Assembly: GCF_964355755.1 (NCBI RefSeq)
Contig: NC_092670.1
Coordinates: 3,497,001 to 3,561,000, forward strand
Source of the DNA: Antedon mediterranea
Lineage: Eukaryota; Echinodermata; Crinoidea; Comatulida; Antedonidae
Length of the DNA stretch: 64,000 bases
Direction of reading: 5' to 3'
The notes beneath the pieces were generated by a model. That model searched no databases and had not been told where the DNA came from. It was given only the letters and a program-made list of their open reading frames with translations. Numbering within the stretch: position 1 is the first letter of the stretch; each line of letters begins with the position of its first letter. The translations under genes were made by a program, and so were the position numbers. Of this stretch, positions 47,501 through 57,361 are shown in pieces.

Positions 47501-50500
47501 AGAAAAGTATTGTAATTAATAAATTTATACAATTTAGTATTTCATTTATTCGTTGAATGTTGATTGAAATAAATTTAAAGGTGAAAATATTATACACCAT
47601 TTACTACAGTACTGTACATGGACAAATCAACAACTACAGAACAGTAGTATGATGTCCAGAAACCGAGGTACAGTATTGCATACAGTATAGAGAGAGAAAG
47701 ACTAGAAACCAGAAGAGGCAACCCTACAATTTAAAGATCATTAGTACGGTAAAGGATTGACAACCATCGAGAATAAAAAAATGTCACCAAAATAACATTG
47801 ACCTCAGTTTGACCCTCATTCTATCTAGTAATGAACTGGGGCTTTCGTTCTATGATTTCACTCAAAAGTAGAGGAACACTAATGTATACATAACATACAG
47901 TAAAGCAGTATTTATCGCTTACCTCTAGCTTGTACTGTTTTAGTAGATTGGAAAAAAACCTGTGCCAGCCAGTCCGTTGATCAAACATAAGTCTAACAAT
48001 ATTCAGTAATAAGTCTCTAATATACTGTACGACAGTTAGAAATTACTCAACTGCATCAAATGACAATGTTAATCACAAATAGAGTTAAGAAATGCCAATG
48101 GCGTTTTTCATTCTTCTCTCCGGTCCCCCTCTCTGTATCATCACTAGAATGAGGTCATTCATAAAGAAGTAGTAGTAGTAGATGGTTAGAATGACCTTAA
48201 AGGCACTGATGCATACAGTAAGTTATTTATTGAGATGCATTCCTTAAATTGCTAATAGTTAGAGGCTGAGTGTGAAAAGTATAAGCCATGCTACAGTACA
48301 GTATGTAATTTGTCTTGTAGACAAGAGGACCTGCAAGGGTGTTTACCAAAAGAACAGTTCTTGTATTTTGCAATAATACAGTACATTTTCCTTAACCAGC
48401 AAAATGCACACTTTTTTTTGGAAATACTGTATTAAACTATTACAATAGATCCCCTACCAAGGGAACACCAACAAAACGTCCCTTGAATGATGGAATGTCA
48501 ATTGAATAGGGATTGGTCATAGTGAACATACAGTATAATGTTCCCTCGTTTGTTTCATAGGAAAGTGTCCCCTTTAATAGCGGTGTCCTCAAAATATTTC
48601 ACCTCTTACACTTCACAACATGAATTGGAATTTTAAAATATATAAAAAGTATCTTAACTATACAGAGTAGTATAATAAAATGTCATTAGAATTGTCATCA
48701 TTTAATTAATGCATTCAAATCATTATGAATTTTCATTCATAAATTATTCATATATTATGATTGACCTGTAAGAAGGACAAACTATTCATGTTATTGTCAC
48801 TATTATGACTTATTAGTAATTGGTTAAATGTGTTGTCATTACAGTAGTATTGTTTAAATGTAGGATAGTATATTCAGGTCACAAAGGTCAAATTCATCAG
48901 GAAGTATTATCATCTATAAATAAATTACTGCTATAGAGATATTTCTCAATAGAAGATGACATGTGATGTGGCAAGTGTGTATAATGATGCAATCAACTCA
49001 TGGTGTATTCCTACAGACAATAATATCAAAGAAATCATTTTCTGATTTTCCTAATTTAAAATTTTCCAGGAAAAAAAAATGCTTTGATTGAAATACACAA
49101 GCTTTATATGTATAGTAGTATACAGTAGGCTGCTGTAATCAGTTGCCATGTTTAGTGGGCAAGCGCTGATCTCAATTGTACAGTAGGAATACTGCATCAT
49201 GCACAACATACTGTACAGTAATGTAGGCCTACACCCTACAGTACAATAGATAAAACTGGTAACTGTGAGATTGCAATAATGTCTAGTGTAAATCTTAAAA
49301 GTCAAAACGGAAAGAAGGAACCATAAACTGTATCGCAAACCATTCAGACAATATTAGTCTACACCATATGATAATCTGCAGCAAAATTATAGAATAGGTG
49401 GTAAGTATAGTGAATAGAATGTCATTACATTCTATTGTGCTACTTGTTAATGAAACAACTTATGAACTCATGGCCAGACAAAATCAATTGAATGACTACA
49501 ATCCATTCAATTCGTTCTAATGTGGTTTAATAGTTTGTTTATTATCATCCAGACTAGGGATTTTAAAAATCATACTTGTTTGTTTGTTTTTCTTTCAAAT
49601 CCATCCAAAGTACGGTACATAAAAACAGTTTTAAAAATGAAAAACATCAGAGAAAAATAACAAAGAAAAAACATTTGATGATGAATTCAGGACAACCAAA
49701 TTAATCCGAAAAAAAAACTTTACTGGTACTGACTGGTAAGAAAGAATTTCGGACCCTTTAGACCTCAAAGAAAGTGCTGGGTTTCAAGCAACACACTTAA
49801 GCCTACAGTATCAAGTAATTAGCTTGGCTGGAAATGTCTAAGGCTACTGTTTAGGCCATGTTAAAAAGACTGCAATTAGGAAATTGTACTACAAGTACTG
49901 TACAGGTTGGACATAAAATCTGCAAAATTCATACAAAAAGAAGTTTGTAGTGTACCTTCATTTTCAATCATTGAAATGGTAGAAAATTATGCATGGCATT
50001 ATCAATCAATGGACAGATTTTAATTAGTTTTTAAATGAGAAATATGTTATGTAATTAACTTTTTTTTATTTGAAACATATCTTCAGGCACAATATTTTAG
50101 GATTACTGCAGGTACAAGTGTACAGGATATTAATCTGGTGGTTAAGTAGTGATGGTACAACAGTACTTTACTCTATCATCAGGAATATAATTGTGCTGGG
50201 TAAAAAAGAGGGTAGGGTCACTTTTACTGGGTATACAGACCCTACTCTAGGCCTGTAAATAATGTAAAGTGTGTACATTTTACATATACAGTACTGGCAA
50301 CCAAGGAAAAGCACAACAAAGTATAGCCTATACAGAAGCATAATACATATTTTTACTGTATTGTAGATGAAGCTGTAGACATAGTTCTTCCATCTACCCA
50401 AACATATTATGCAAAAGCATTTTTTTACCCTTTCACAATGAATATCGTGAAATGTCAATGATAACAATAATCCTAGTTAGTAGATGTTCTTGTTATCGTT

Positions 50501-51013
50501 TTTTTTTGCAACCCATGTTATATTCATTTACAATACATTACAAATTACTATTTATATTATTAATTATAACTTGCATAACATTTATTAAATTACTTTATAA
50601 ATAATATTAATTAAACAAAACAATACAAGACAGTCCTACCTACTTTACTGTAGGATGATTTTGTATTGTTGTAGCTGTTCAAATAATTTAATTTATTAAT
50701 AATATTATATTTTATTTTAGCCAAAAAACAATTACATGAATGATAAATACAATCGAGTCAGAATAGAATCAAAGAAAAAAAACAACTTCCAAAAAAAGTT
50801 AATAAAAATAAAATTAAAAAACAGACTTTATTTCATCCTTTGCAGAAAAAAATTTAGAGAAACACTGAAAAGGTAAACCCACCAAATTTACTAAATAAAA
50901 AGTAAAAATAATCAATTTATCCTACTGTACCTTTGTTTGAAATCAAATGATAAATTTCTCCAATATAAAGCCTCTTCTTCTATAGTGGCAAACTTTGGAA
51001 TATCTACTTCCAT
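38585..51013 (-). CDS. NDEL1: NDEL1/NDE1 (nudE family) dynein and LIS1 regulator
   Basis: Scaffold of the cytoplasmic dynein-LIS1 complex, acting at centrosomes, kinetochores and in nuclear migration. Eight exons join in frame on the minus strand: 51013-50931, 45655-45502, 45129-44981, 40533-40488, 40227-40137, 39988-39791, 39262-39135, 38671-38585 (about 311 aa; vertebrate members about 335-345). The N-terminal coiled coil contains [41 protein letters not shown] and [19 protein letters not shown], the segments that bind LIS1 and self-associate in the family. The conserved C-terminal helix [20 protein letters not shown] is followed by [16 protein letters not shown]. The segment between (39791-39988) is divergent. 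The last exon reads to a TAG that overlaps a weak donor (AAG|GTAGCC), so a further 3' exon is possible. Introns 1 (5.3 kb) and 3 (4.4 kb) are large. Confidence 0.94.
39415..39574. mobile_element. MITE-like element, same family, copy 5
   Basis: AAAGCTCTGTCAACACTCTC at the left and GTTTGATAGTGTAGACAGAG followed by CTTT at the right, with ATGGACATGATGATGTCATA inside. CTA/TAG outside suggests a TA target. NDEL1 intron 6. Confidence 0.85.
40021..40105 (-). other. tRNA(Leu)-like sequence filling NDEL1 intron 5
   Basis: On the minus strand: GTCAAATGGCCGAGCAGTTA then AGGCAGGGGCACCGC, with a strong A box (TGGCCGAGCAG), and GAAGGTTCAATTTCC as a B box. About 85 bp, ending in T-rich DNA. It occupies over half of a 148-bp intron (39989-40136). 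More likely a SINE head or tRNA pseudogene than a working tRNA, since stem pairing looks poor. Confidence 0.55.
40734..40856. mobile_element. MITE-like element, same family, copy 6
   Basis: The best-preserved ends: AAAGCTCTGTCTACTCTATC ... GATAGTGTAGACAGAGCTTT with CTA before and AG after. Shortest full copy (123 bp), with GATGTGCCCATATATGGACA inside. NDEL1 intron 3. Confidence 0.88.
41000..44980 (-). other. NDEL1 intron 3, remaining sequence
   Basis: AT-rich intron with no second gene recognised. A direct repeat of about 55 bp lies at 43390-43444 and 43484-43538 (CTACAACTCGAATATATACA ... CAGATAATGGTACA). Several 60-80 codon frames show no family resemblance. Confidence 0.55.
45656..50930 (-). 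other. NDEL1 intron 1 (5.3 kb)
   Basis: AT-rich, with many TACTGTA/TACAGTA words and a GTGTCCCCTTTAATAGCGG stretch near 48565-48590 like the USP minisatellite unit. A 77-codon minus-strand frame at 47157-47390 is unrecognised and lacks obvious splice sites that would join NDEL1 in frame. Confidence 0.5.
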
Positions 51014-53361
51014 TATTGTTTTGTTTTATTTATAAAATATCCAGACAAAAAAAACCACAACCGCCAAAAATGAGATGTACTGTTGTAGTTCAGTCAGTGA
51101 ATTTGATTAGATAGACCTAGGTAAACACAGTGCTCTACTACTGTTCCTTTAAATATAAATTCTGGATCCCAAATGTATTACAACATGTATCCTTCTGTAG
51201 GCCTAATTGGAATACCACAATATCTTGCTTTCCAGTAATCGACACGCTCGCCTTCCGTAAACAGCTGATCGTCACCTCTCCCTTTTCGGTCAAAAACAAG
51301 AAGCAAGCTAGCCTAGCTAGCGTAAGTTTGACAACCTAAATACTCCGTTTAACAAATAGATTCAAATTTTAGTCCTGAAAACAATAAACATACACTTCCA
51401 AAGATGATCAAAATCAACAAAACACACGTCAGTTTAATGTATATAAAACTATAACAACTTATTTAGGCCTAGCCTCCTAGGCCTATTCCAAAAATATAAC
51501 GTATTACCAATGGCGGATATCGACACTTTAAATGTAAATGCTGCCACCACCGAAGAGAGCCGATCGATAAGGCCGTTTCCCCCCCGGAAGTAAATTACAA
51601 TAGGCACCAACTGTCAAACTAACAAAAACAAATAAAAGGCCTATTATTTTGTTCAAGCTTTTATTTAAAGATGTATTGTCCCTTTGACAAATTTAAAAAA
51701 AAAATTACAAAAAAGATTCCGAAAAAAAGTGAGTCATGGTTAGTGAAATACTCCTATAGTTTGTGAAATTAAAGTAGCATATTCAACAACAAAAATAAAA
51801 ATATTTGTTCAGGGGGACAATTGCAAGCAACGTCTCGTCGGCGCTATATCGGACGCAATGATTTTCATCTTTTTCATGCCACTAAAAATATGTTAATTCC
51901 CGGTGGGTATGAAACAGAAATGCGTCTAAATAAATAGTGATTGTTATACGACAATTCTTATCTTGATTTTTCAAGTTAATATTGATAAAAGGATAATTGG
52001 AACACACAGAAATACAGACTTTGTGAGAACTGCGCAGGAATTGATCCTTGCGTTCAGAGGCCAAGTAATCGTATTCCATGTAGTATTTGTTGTATTATAT
52101 TGTAAAATTTAGCCTACAACAATAATATAACTGTCAGTGCGCCACCTTTAGTAAGATTAAACAATTGAGGGCAGTATTTCTAAACGTCCGAAAGGAAGGC
52201 GCGCGAAAAGAGCACCACGTTGTCACTCCTCTAAGGTGTATCGTCTGCTCAGTTCTCACAGCATATCTTTATTTCGAGTTTAGGTTTTCGTAGTGGTCAT
52301 CTTTATTCTAGAATTTAGATTATCAGTATCGGTTGGAGGTGTATTGTGGAAGGCACGTTTTAATTAATGGCGCTACTCAATTTTAGCAGGGCAGGCACCC
52401 TCTGACACTGTAACGATATGTCGGATACGTGTGTGAGAGCATAGAGATATTATAGTGAATACTATAATATCTGTATGGTGAGAGTGGGATGCGACAGTTA
52501 GGCCAAATAGTAGAAAGGAATATTTCTAGAAATATGTGTTTTATGTCACTAGAGTAAGCGGGATCCGATTTAAGATACAGTATATTATTTTTAATTCACA
52601 ATGTTTGTCAGACATCTTCATGTAACCCGGAGTCTAGACCACGCCATGTGTGTCGATGATGCCGATGGCCAGGCTTTTAGTTCTTTCAGAAAGATCTACC
52701 GGGCATTGTAGGCCTATCTGTCCAATGTGTATTAGTACACACGTCGGGTAGGCTAATTACAGCTATCATTAGGCCATGGATGTTGTAAAATTATGGTGAG
52801 GTAGCCTACTGCAACTATATAGGCATCGGCCTAATCAGACAGTTTTGTTGTCTAAATATTATTATTAAACAGATTGGAAAATGATGTCCTTAATTTCAAT
52901 ATTTTCAAATCTGTTGAAATGAAGATTGGTATACGATCTATTCATGAACTAGGGCTAACTAAATCTATCTTTACTTGAACATTGTGTAAATGTTGGAACT
53001 TAGGCCTAATGGTTTGAAGATATTCTGTATGAAAGACAATGTGTTACTCTAACATAACATTTGTTTGTAGTGACTTGAGTCAATGGTAATATCTTGATTG
53101 ATGTCATTAGTAAAATAATGAGAGATAACTGAGGTGGGTTCGGGACTAGATATAACTTTTCCTAAATCGTGTGTGAATTCAGTTGTGTTGAATGAATTTG
53201 AATTATGGAAGATGGGAGGTCAAAGGACAAACTAATGTATAAAGACACCGACCGAGGATCAGCAGTAGACATAGACGTGAAGGGTAAACTATGTGAATTA
53301 ATTGACTTTCAAAGTACCTGTATTCATTTTCATGTACCCTTCAGATCAGGTTGTCGTCATA
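51014..53361. other. Divergent upstream region between NDEL1 and NUDT1
   Basis: The two genes are head to head. A relatively CG-rich patch at 51520-51600 (AATGGCGGATATCGAC, CCCCCGGAAGTAAAT, the latter an ETS-like GGAAGT) is a promoter candidate for NDEL1. Another at 52180-52300 could serve NUDT1. The 5' UTR exons were not resolved. TACCCTTCAG before 53345 looks like an acceptor feeding the first coding exon of NUDT1. Confidence 0.45.
52445..52472. repeat. Perfect 12-bp stem inverted repeat
   Basis: AGATATTATAGT, loop GAAT, ACTATAATATCT. Lies in the NDEL1-NUDT1 spacer. Confidence 0.9.
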
Positions 53362-54286
53362 ATGGCTGTACCACCAAAGGTACTCACGCTCGTGTTAATT
53401 CGCGATTTAACAAAAAGACGGATACTATTGGGAATGAAGAAAAGAGGGTTCGGGAAAGGCAGATGGAATGGTTTTGGCGGGAAAGTAGAAGTTGGTGAAA
53501 CTATATGTGACGGTGCGAGACGGTAGGTAGCTAGTCTAGCTCTTGATTACGATGGTGTACAGTACGAAATCCCTCCAATATCATTTGATTGGAGAATATG
53601 TACATCAACAATTATCAGGCTACTATCCTGTAGTTAATAGAGAGCTTTCGATTTAAGAGATTTCTTCACTTTATTCCTCAACACACAGTTGGTGGATTTT
53701 CGGTGCATGACGTATAACTTAAATGGGTTCTAAATCGAAGCTCCCTTTAATGTTTATTTTAAGGGAAGTGCTCGAAGAATGTTGCTTAAAGTTAAATGAA
53801 ATCACCAAAGTAGGGCGTCTTGACTTTGAGTTTATTGGTGACCCTCAGATACTGAAGGTTCACGTGTTTCAGGCTACAGAGTATCACGGTAATGCTGAAG
53901 AAACAGAAGGTATGTATTTCATTTTTTCTGCAGTTTTATTTGAAGGTGGTTAAGGCTTAATCGTGGTAGCCGACTCACTAGTTGTAGGCCTACTGTTATT
54001 ATTTCATTACTTATCTTGATACGAAGGCACGACTGTAGTCGAAACAAACTCCTTAAACAATCGTCTACCCGCCGTATAATATTGCGTTTGTGCGTTTATT
54101 TCAGAAATGCGTCCTCGGTGGTTCCATGAGAATGAAATCCCATTCAGTAACATGTGGCCCGATGACGTCATGTGGTTCCCTTTAATGCTATCTGGCAAAA
54201 AGTTTTATGGATATTTTAAGTTCAAAGGTCATGATGATATCGTAGAACATACAATATCAGAAGTGGAAAACTTGGACGATGTTTAG
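53362..54286 (+). CDS. NUDT1: NUDT1/MTH1-type oxidised purine nucleoside triphosphatase
   Basis: Hydrolyses 8-oxo-dGTP and related oxidised nucleotides to monophosphates, sanitising the nucleotide pool. Three exons join in frame: 53362-53522, 53764-53909, 54105-54286 (162 aa; human protein 156 by memory). MTH1 landmarks are [20 protein letters not shown], the Nudix box spread over the first intron (GGKVEVGET ... REVLEECC), and [16 protein letters not shown] and GYFKF near the C-terminus. The WPDD aspartates recognise the oxidised base in the family. The Nudix glycine (REUxEExG) is Cys here (EECC). Met at 53362 was chosen because it aligns with the family N-terminus; an in-frame ATG at 53302 lies before a probable acceptor. 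Confidence 0.95.
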
Positions 54287-54565
54287 TGACCAACCTTTTC
54301 ATTTTAAAACTAGGTTCAAAGGTCATGATGACATTGTAGTTATGCATAATCAGTGGAACAACTCTGTATTGCGAAGACTATATTTTAGTATTTTAGGCTA
54401 GATAGGTGCTGAACTTGGTGAACCTTTTTACATTTTTTCCTCGCCAAATGTAGGCATATACCTGTCCTGTACAGCCATTTTCTTTTTTGTATACTGTACG
54501 TTTGGAAACCTATGTACGTTTTTATCGAGTGACTACACAGATTATATTGGTACACCTATGGTGGA

Positions 54566-54571
54566 AATAAA
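54566..54571 (+). terminator. Candidate poly(A) signal for NUDT1
   Basis: AATAAA 280 bp after the stop. A second copy of GTTCAAAGGTCATGATGA (54313, first copy in the coding end at 54221) lies between: a short duplicated stretch of coding DNA in the 3' UTR. Confidence 0.55.
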
Positions 54572-55019
54572 TATGTAGGACATAAAGAAATAACCGTGTT
54601 CCCATGTACAGTATTCTTTCTTTCGATAATTATTACCGAAACGGTCGCAATTCTTTTTAAATCAGTTGAAATAAACTCTTGAAATTCTCTCCCACTCCGC
54701 TACTTTACTGAGTCGTAATTCAATATTGACATTTATATATTGTAATTGAGGCATATGGAATATGACGTAGTAGAGGGGAGTGACTTTATTTGTAATCCGG
54801 ATCTAACTTCATTTCGTCATAAAACTGAAATCCCGAGTCTGACGGTTGAACGCACACAGATCAAAGTGTAAGCACGATCATGTGATGTTGATAAAGTATT
54901 ACCTCCTAGTGTTAGATCGTTTTATGCAATCGTTGGAAATAGGAAACCATACAGGAAAACCGGGTTTTCTGAACTTAAACGTAATGTACCGGTGAGACTA
55001 GTGGGCCTAAAATTACAGC
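54572..55019. other. Spacer and 5' region of the PPxY membrane protein gene
   Basis: No reading frame recognised. AAAATTACAG ends at 55018, just before the CATGAG start context, and could be a 3' splice site preceded by a non-coding first exon. Confidence 0.4.
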
Positions 55020-56408
55020 ATGAGTTCAACCTACAGGTCTCAATCCAGAGCACAGGAATGGCAGGGATACGAATGGCAAATTCACCTTGATGATATAGTT
55101 GACTGCGATAAATGTTCCCCTGGTTGTCGGTCGTGTTATTACAAGTATAGGTATCTACCTGTCGCCTGCAAAGTCGGGTTTATTGCCGCCTTACTTTCGG
55201 CCATTATCGTTATCACAGCTCTCATCATAAGATTTGGTTCATTTGGTCCTGACAGATATATAGTGGGAAATGGCGATCAGATTATGTTTTCGGATGGATC
55301 ATCTCAAAATGATGATAATTCGTATTCACGACTGTTTTGTTCAGGATTAAAGCTGACGTCAAAATCAACGCCGCCTATTCTTTTCAATGCATATGCTGTC
55401 ATGAATAAAGCCAGGACGCCAGCGAAGATAAGATACGCTTTAAATGATACCTTGTACCTCAGTTATGGCGTCTACGTTAACATTGTACATACTTTTCACC
55501 AATCAGACACTATGGTTATACGCGGTTGTATGCCTGATTACTCAATGGACGCTAGCTTGTATATAATTCGCGGAGAAGAAAACTACAAGAAGTGGAGCGA
55601 AAATAGATGTTCTTCTTGTTACGCCAAAGAAACATTCAAACCGTGTAGTTTGAACAAAGTTACTGAGGTACATTTGACTTTCTCTTCAACAGATATAGTT
55701 TATTTTGCCTACACGCTAGGGTATGATAGAGCTGAATTAGACCTCCAATTTACATTTTACAGAACGAAGTATCTTATCAAGGACATCGCTGACGCCTGTG
55801 TTGGTGAAACATCTTGTTCACTTTCTTTACCGCTACATACTGCTGACATTGTCATTGAACAAGAAGTACGCGCGAGTGAACAATTTAATGAAATTCATAC
55901 GCAATGCGAAGCTCGAATAAGTATTTACTTTGCATTTTTCGTCGCTGTTCCAGCAGCATTCGTGCTCTTTTTTACCTGTTGTGGATTTATGTTGAAGCGG
56001 TGCCAAGATGACTTGATTAGGGACATGGAGCGAGCTGACAGGCGCAGGGATTATGATATTTATGGTAGAAGACCTACTTCGTCTAGGCATAGACCTCCAT
56101 CAAGAACGACTACGGACAGAAACAACCGAAGCGCGGTTGGAAGCCATGGTATACCCACATTTAGTTCGACTAGTCTGTCTGCTAACCGTGCAATTTCTAT
56201 ATCAGCAACAGTTCCTCTGCTTGAAAATCAACAACTTGTTGGAAGTTTACCGCCAGATTATAACAGTCTTATTATAAATCAGACAAACGAAAGTCATACA
56301 GCAAACGAACCACCACCCCCAATGTACAACGAAGTGGGTTTCGGAATTATTGACCAATCAGAACACGACCAACCTCCACCTGCTTATGATGACGTCAGTA
56401 ACGCCTAA
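55020..56408 (+). CDS. Two-pass membrane protein with three C-terminal PPxY motifs, unknown family
   Basis: Single open exon of 462 codons. Residues 27-50 form a Cys-rich juxtamembrane patch (CDKC, CRSC). TM1 is about 51-71 (VGFIAALLSAIIVITALII). About 230 residues between the membrane segments carry eight cysteines (107, 170, 197, 200, 209, 260, 266, 296) and an NDT glycosylation site at 142, so that loop is probably extracytoplasmic and disulfide-bonded. TM2 is about 300-322. The tail has PPDY (411), PPMY (433) and PPAY (453), group I WW-domain ligands typical of adaptors that recruit NEDD4-family ligases. N- and C-termini would be cytosolic. The beta-rich loop between two membrane helices recalls APD-type proteins (DUF4792/4793), but that is a guess and there is no RING finger. 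The start Met is followed by a hydrophilic N-terminus without signal peptide. Lack of introns is odd here. Confidence 0.85.
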   Translation: MSSTYRSQSRAQEWQGYEWQIHLDDIVDCDKCSPGCRSCYYKYRYLPVACKVGFIAALLSAIIVITALIIRFGSFGPDRYIVGNGDQIMFSDGSSQNDDNSYSRLFCSGLKLTSKSTPPILFNAYAVMNKARTPAKIRYALNDTLYLSYGVYVNIVHTFHQSDTMVIRGCMPDYSMDASLYIIRGEENYKKWSENRCSSCYAKETFKPCSLNKVTEVHLTFSSTDIVYFAYTLGYDRAELDLQFTFYRTKYLIKDIADACVGETSCSLSLPLHTADIVIEQEVRASEQFNEIHTQCEARISIYFAFFVAVPAAFVLFFTCCGFMLKRCQDDLIRDMERADRRRDYDIYGRRPTSSRHRPPSRTTTDRNNRSAVGSHGIPTFSSTSLSANRAISISATVPLLENQQLVGSLPPDYNSLIINQTNESHTANEPPPPMYNEVGFGIIDQSEHDQPPPAYDDVSNA

Positions 56409-56621
56409 AATGGTTACCCATTGAACAGAATTGCCAAATTGTCATATAAATTCTTGATTACAAACATTTTAGGAGTCAGCCAATCAGACAACCTCCACAG
56501 TAGTTTTTCTTCATTGGCAATTCGTACTTAAAAATAAGGCGACCGCCAACACAATTTCGCAAACCGTGCTTCTAGAGTATGATGTGTGTATATACTTTGA
56601 CTTGTGTATTGATACCTTTTA

Positions 56622-56627
56622 AATAAA
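56622..56627 (+). terminator. Candidate poly(A) signal, PPxY protein gene
   Basis: AATAAA in TTTTAAATAAATGATATC, 214 bp after the stop codon. Confidence 0.6.
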
Positions 56628-56809
56628 TGATATCGTCAGTAAACGTGTTAGTACCTGTAATCATTATTTTGCACGCGTGAGTACAAACGGTTTATACTGG
56701 CTATCATTTCTGTACGCGTGCGTACCAACGGTTTTTCTTGCTATCCTTTTCTGTAGGCGCGCAAAATACAAACGGCCGGATGACTGGTATGTAGTTTGTT
56801 ATCCCTTTT
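56628..56809. repeat. Diverged ACGCGTG-ACGGTTT motif repeat
   Basis: Two related stretches, GCACGCGTGAGTACAAACGG (56671) and TACGCGTGCGTACCAACGG (56713), and a third weaker one near 56755, spaced about 42 bp, just before the GC-rich element remnant. Similar words (ATACGAACGG, TACGTACGTGTGCATGC) recur near 62445-62490. Confidence 0.5.
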
Positions 56810-56935
56810 CAGGCCCGTATGCAGCATTTATAATGGGGGGGGGGTGCGAGCAACAATGGCTGGGGGCCAGGGGGCCGCCAAGGGCCCCCGGTGAGGGTCC
56901 AGGGGCCGAAGGCCCTGGAAAAATTTGCGTTATTT
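56810..56935 (+). mobile_element. GC-rich transposon terminus, remnant 1
   Basis: Begins CAGGCCCGTATGCAG, one substitution from the terminal repeat at 25016, followed by GGGGGGG, then GCTGGGGGCCAGGGGGCCGC and GGGCCCCCGGTGAGGGTCC as in that element. No matching right end is seen nearby. Confidence 0.78.
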
Positions 56936-57032
56936 GACGTTCTAAAGACTGATGTAAGACTCTCTGTTGTGGCTTGGGCTAGTTGAACGATGGACACCAG
57001 AACTTAACGCTTTCATGATGAGGCCAACTCAG

Positions 57033-57200
57033 CAGGGGTGGCGCCAGGATCTTCCCGACGCGGGGGCTACATTCCCCGACGAGGGGGATATGCGAGCGAA
57101 GCGAACATCACTAGGCTGAGGGCCAGGGGCCGCCAAGGGGCCCCGGTGGGGGTCCAGGGGGCGAAGCCCCCGGAAGCAACGCGTTCTAGCGTCATTTGAG
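57033..57200 (+). mobile_element. GC-rich transposon terminus, remnant 2
   Basis: Starts CAGGGGTGGCGCCAGGAT and carries GCGAGCGAAGCGAACATC, GAGGGCCAGGGGCCGCCAAG and GGTGGGGGTCCAGGGGGCG, again like the left end of the 25016 element. Truncated by the LINE 3' end just to its right. Confidence 0.72.
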
Positions 57201-57207
57201 GTCTTTT

Positions 57208-57238
<31 letters not shown>

Positions 57239-57361
57239 TAAATAATATATTTATACAGGATAAAACAATCAGATAACAGTGTATCTGTTTTACATTGTGG
57301 TCCTGTCTTAATCAAAATATACAATAGAGAAACTTAATTAAATATAATACATGTCAGTTTT

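Noticed and set aside
53205..53498. Alternative frame over the first NUDT1 exon
   Set aside because: Out of frame with the clear MTH1 sequence; at most an upstream reading frame in the leader.
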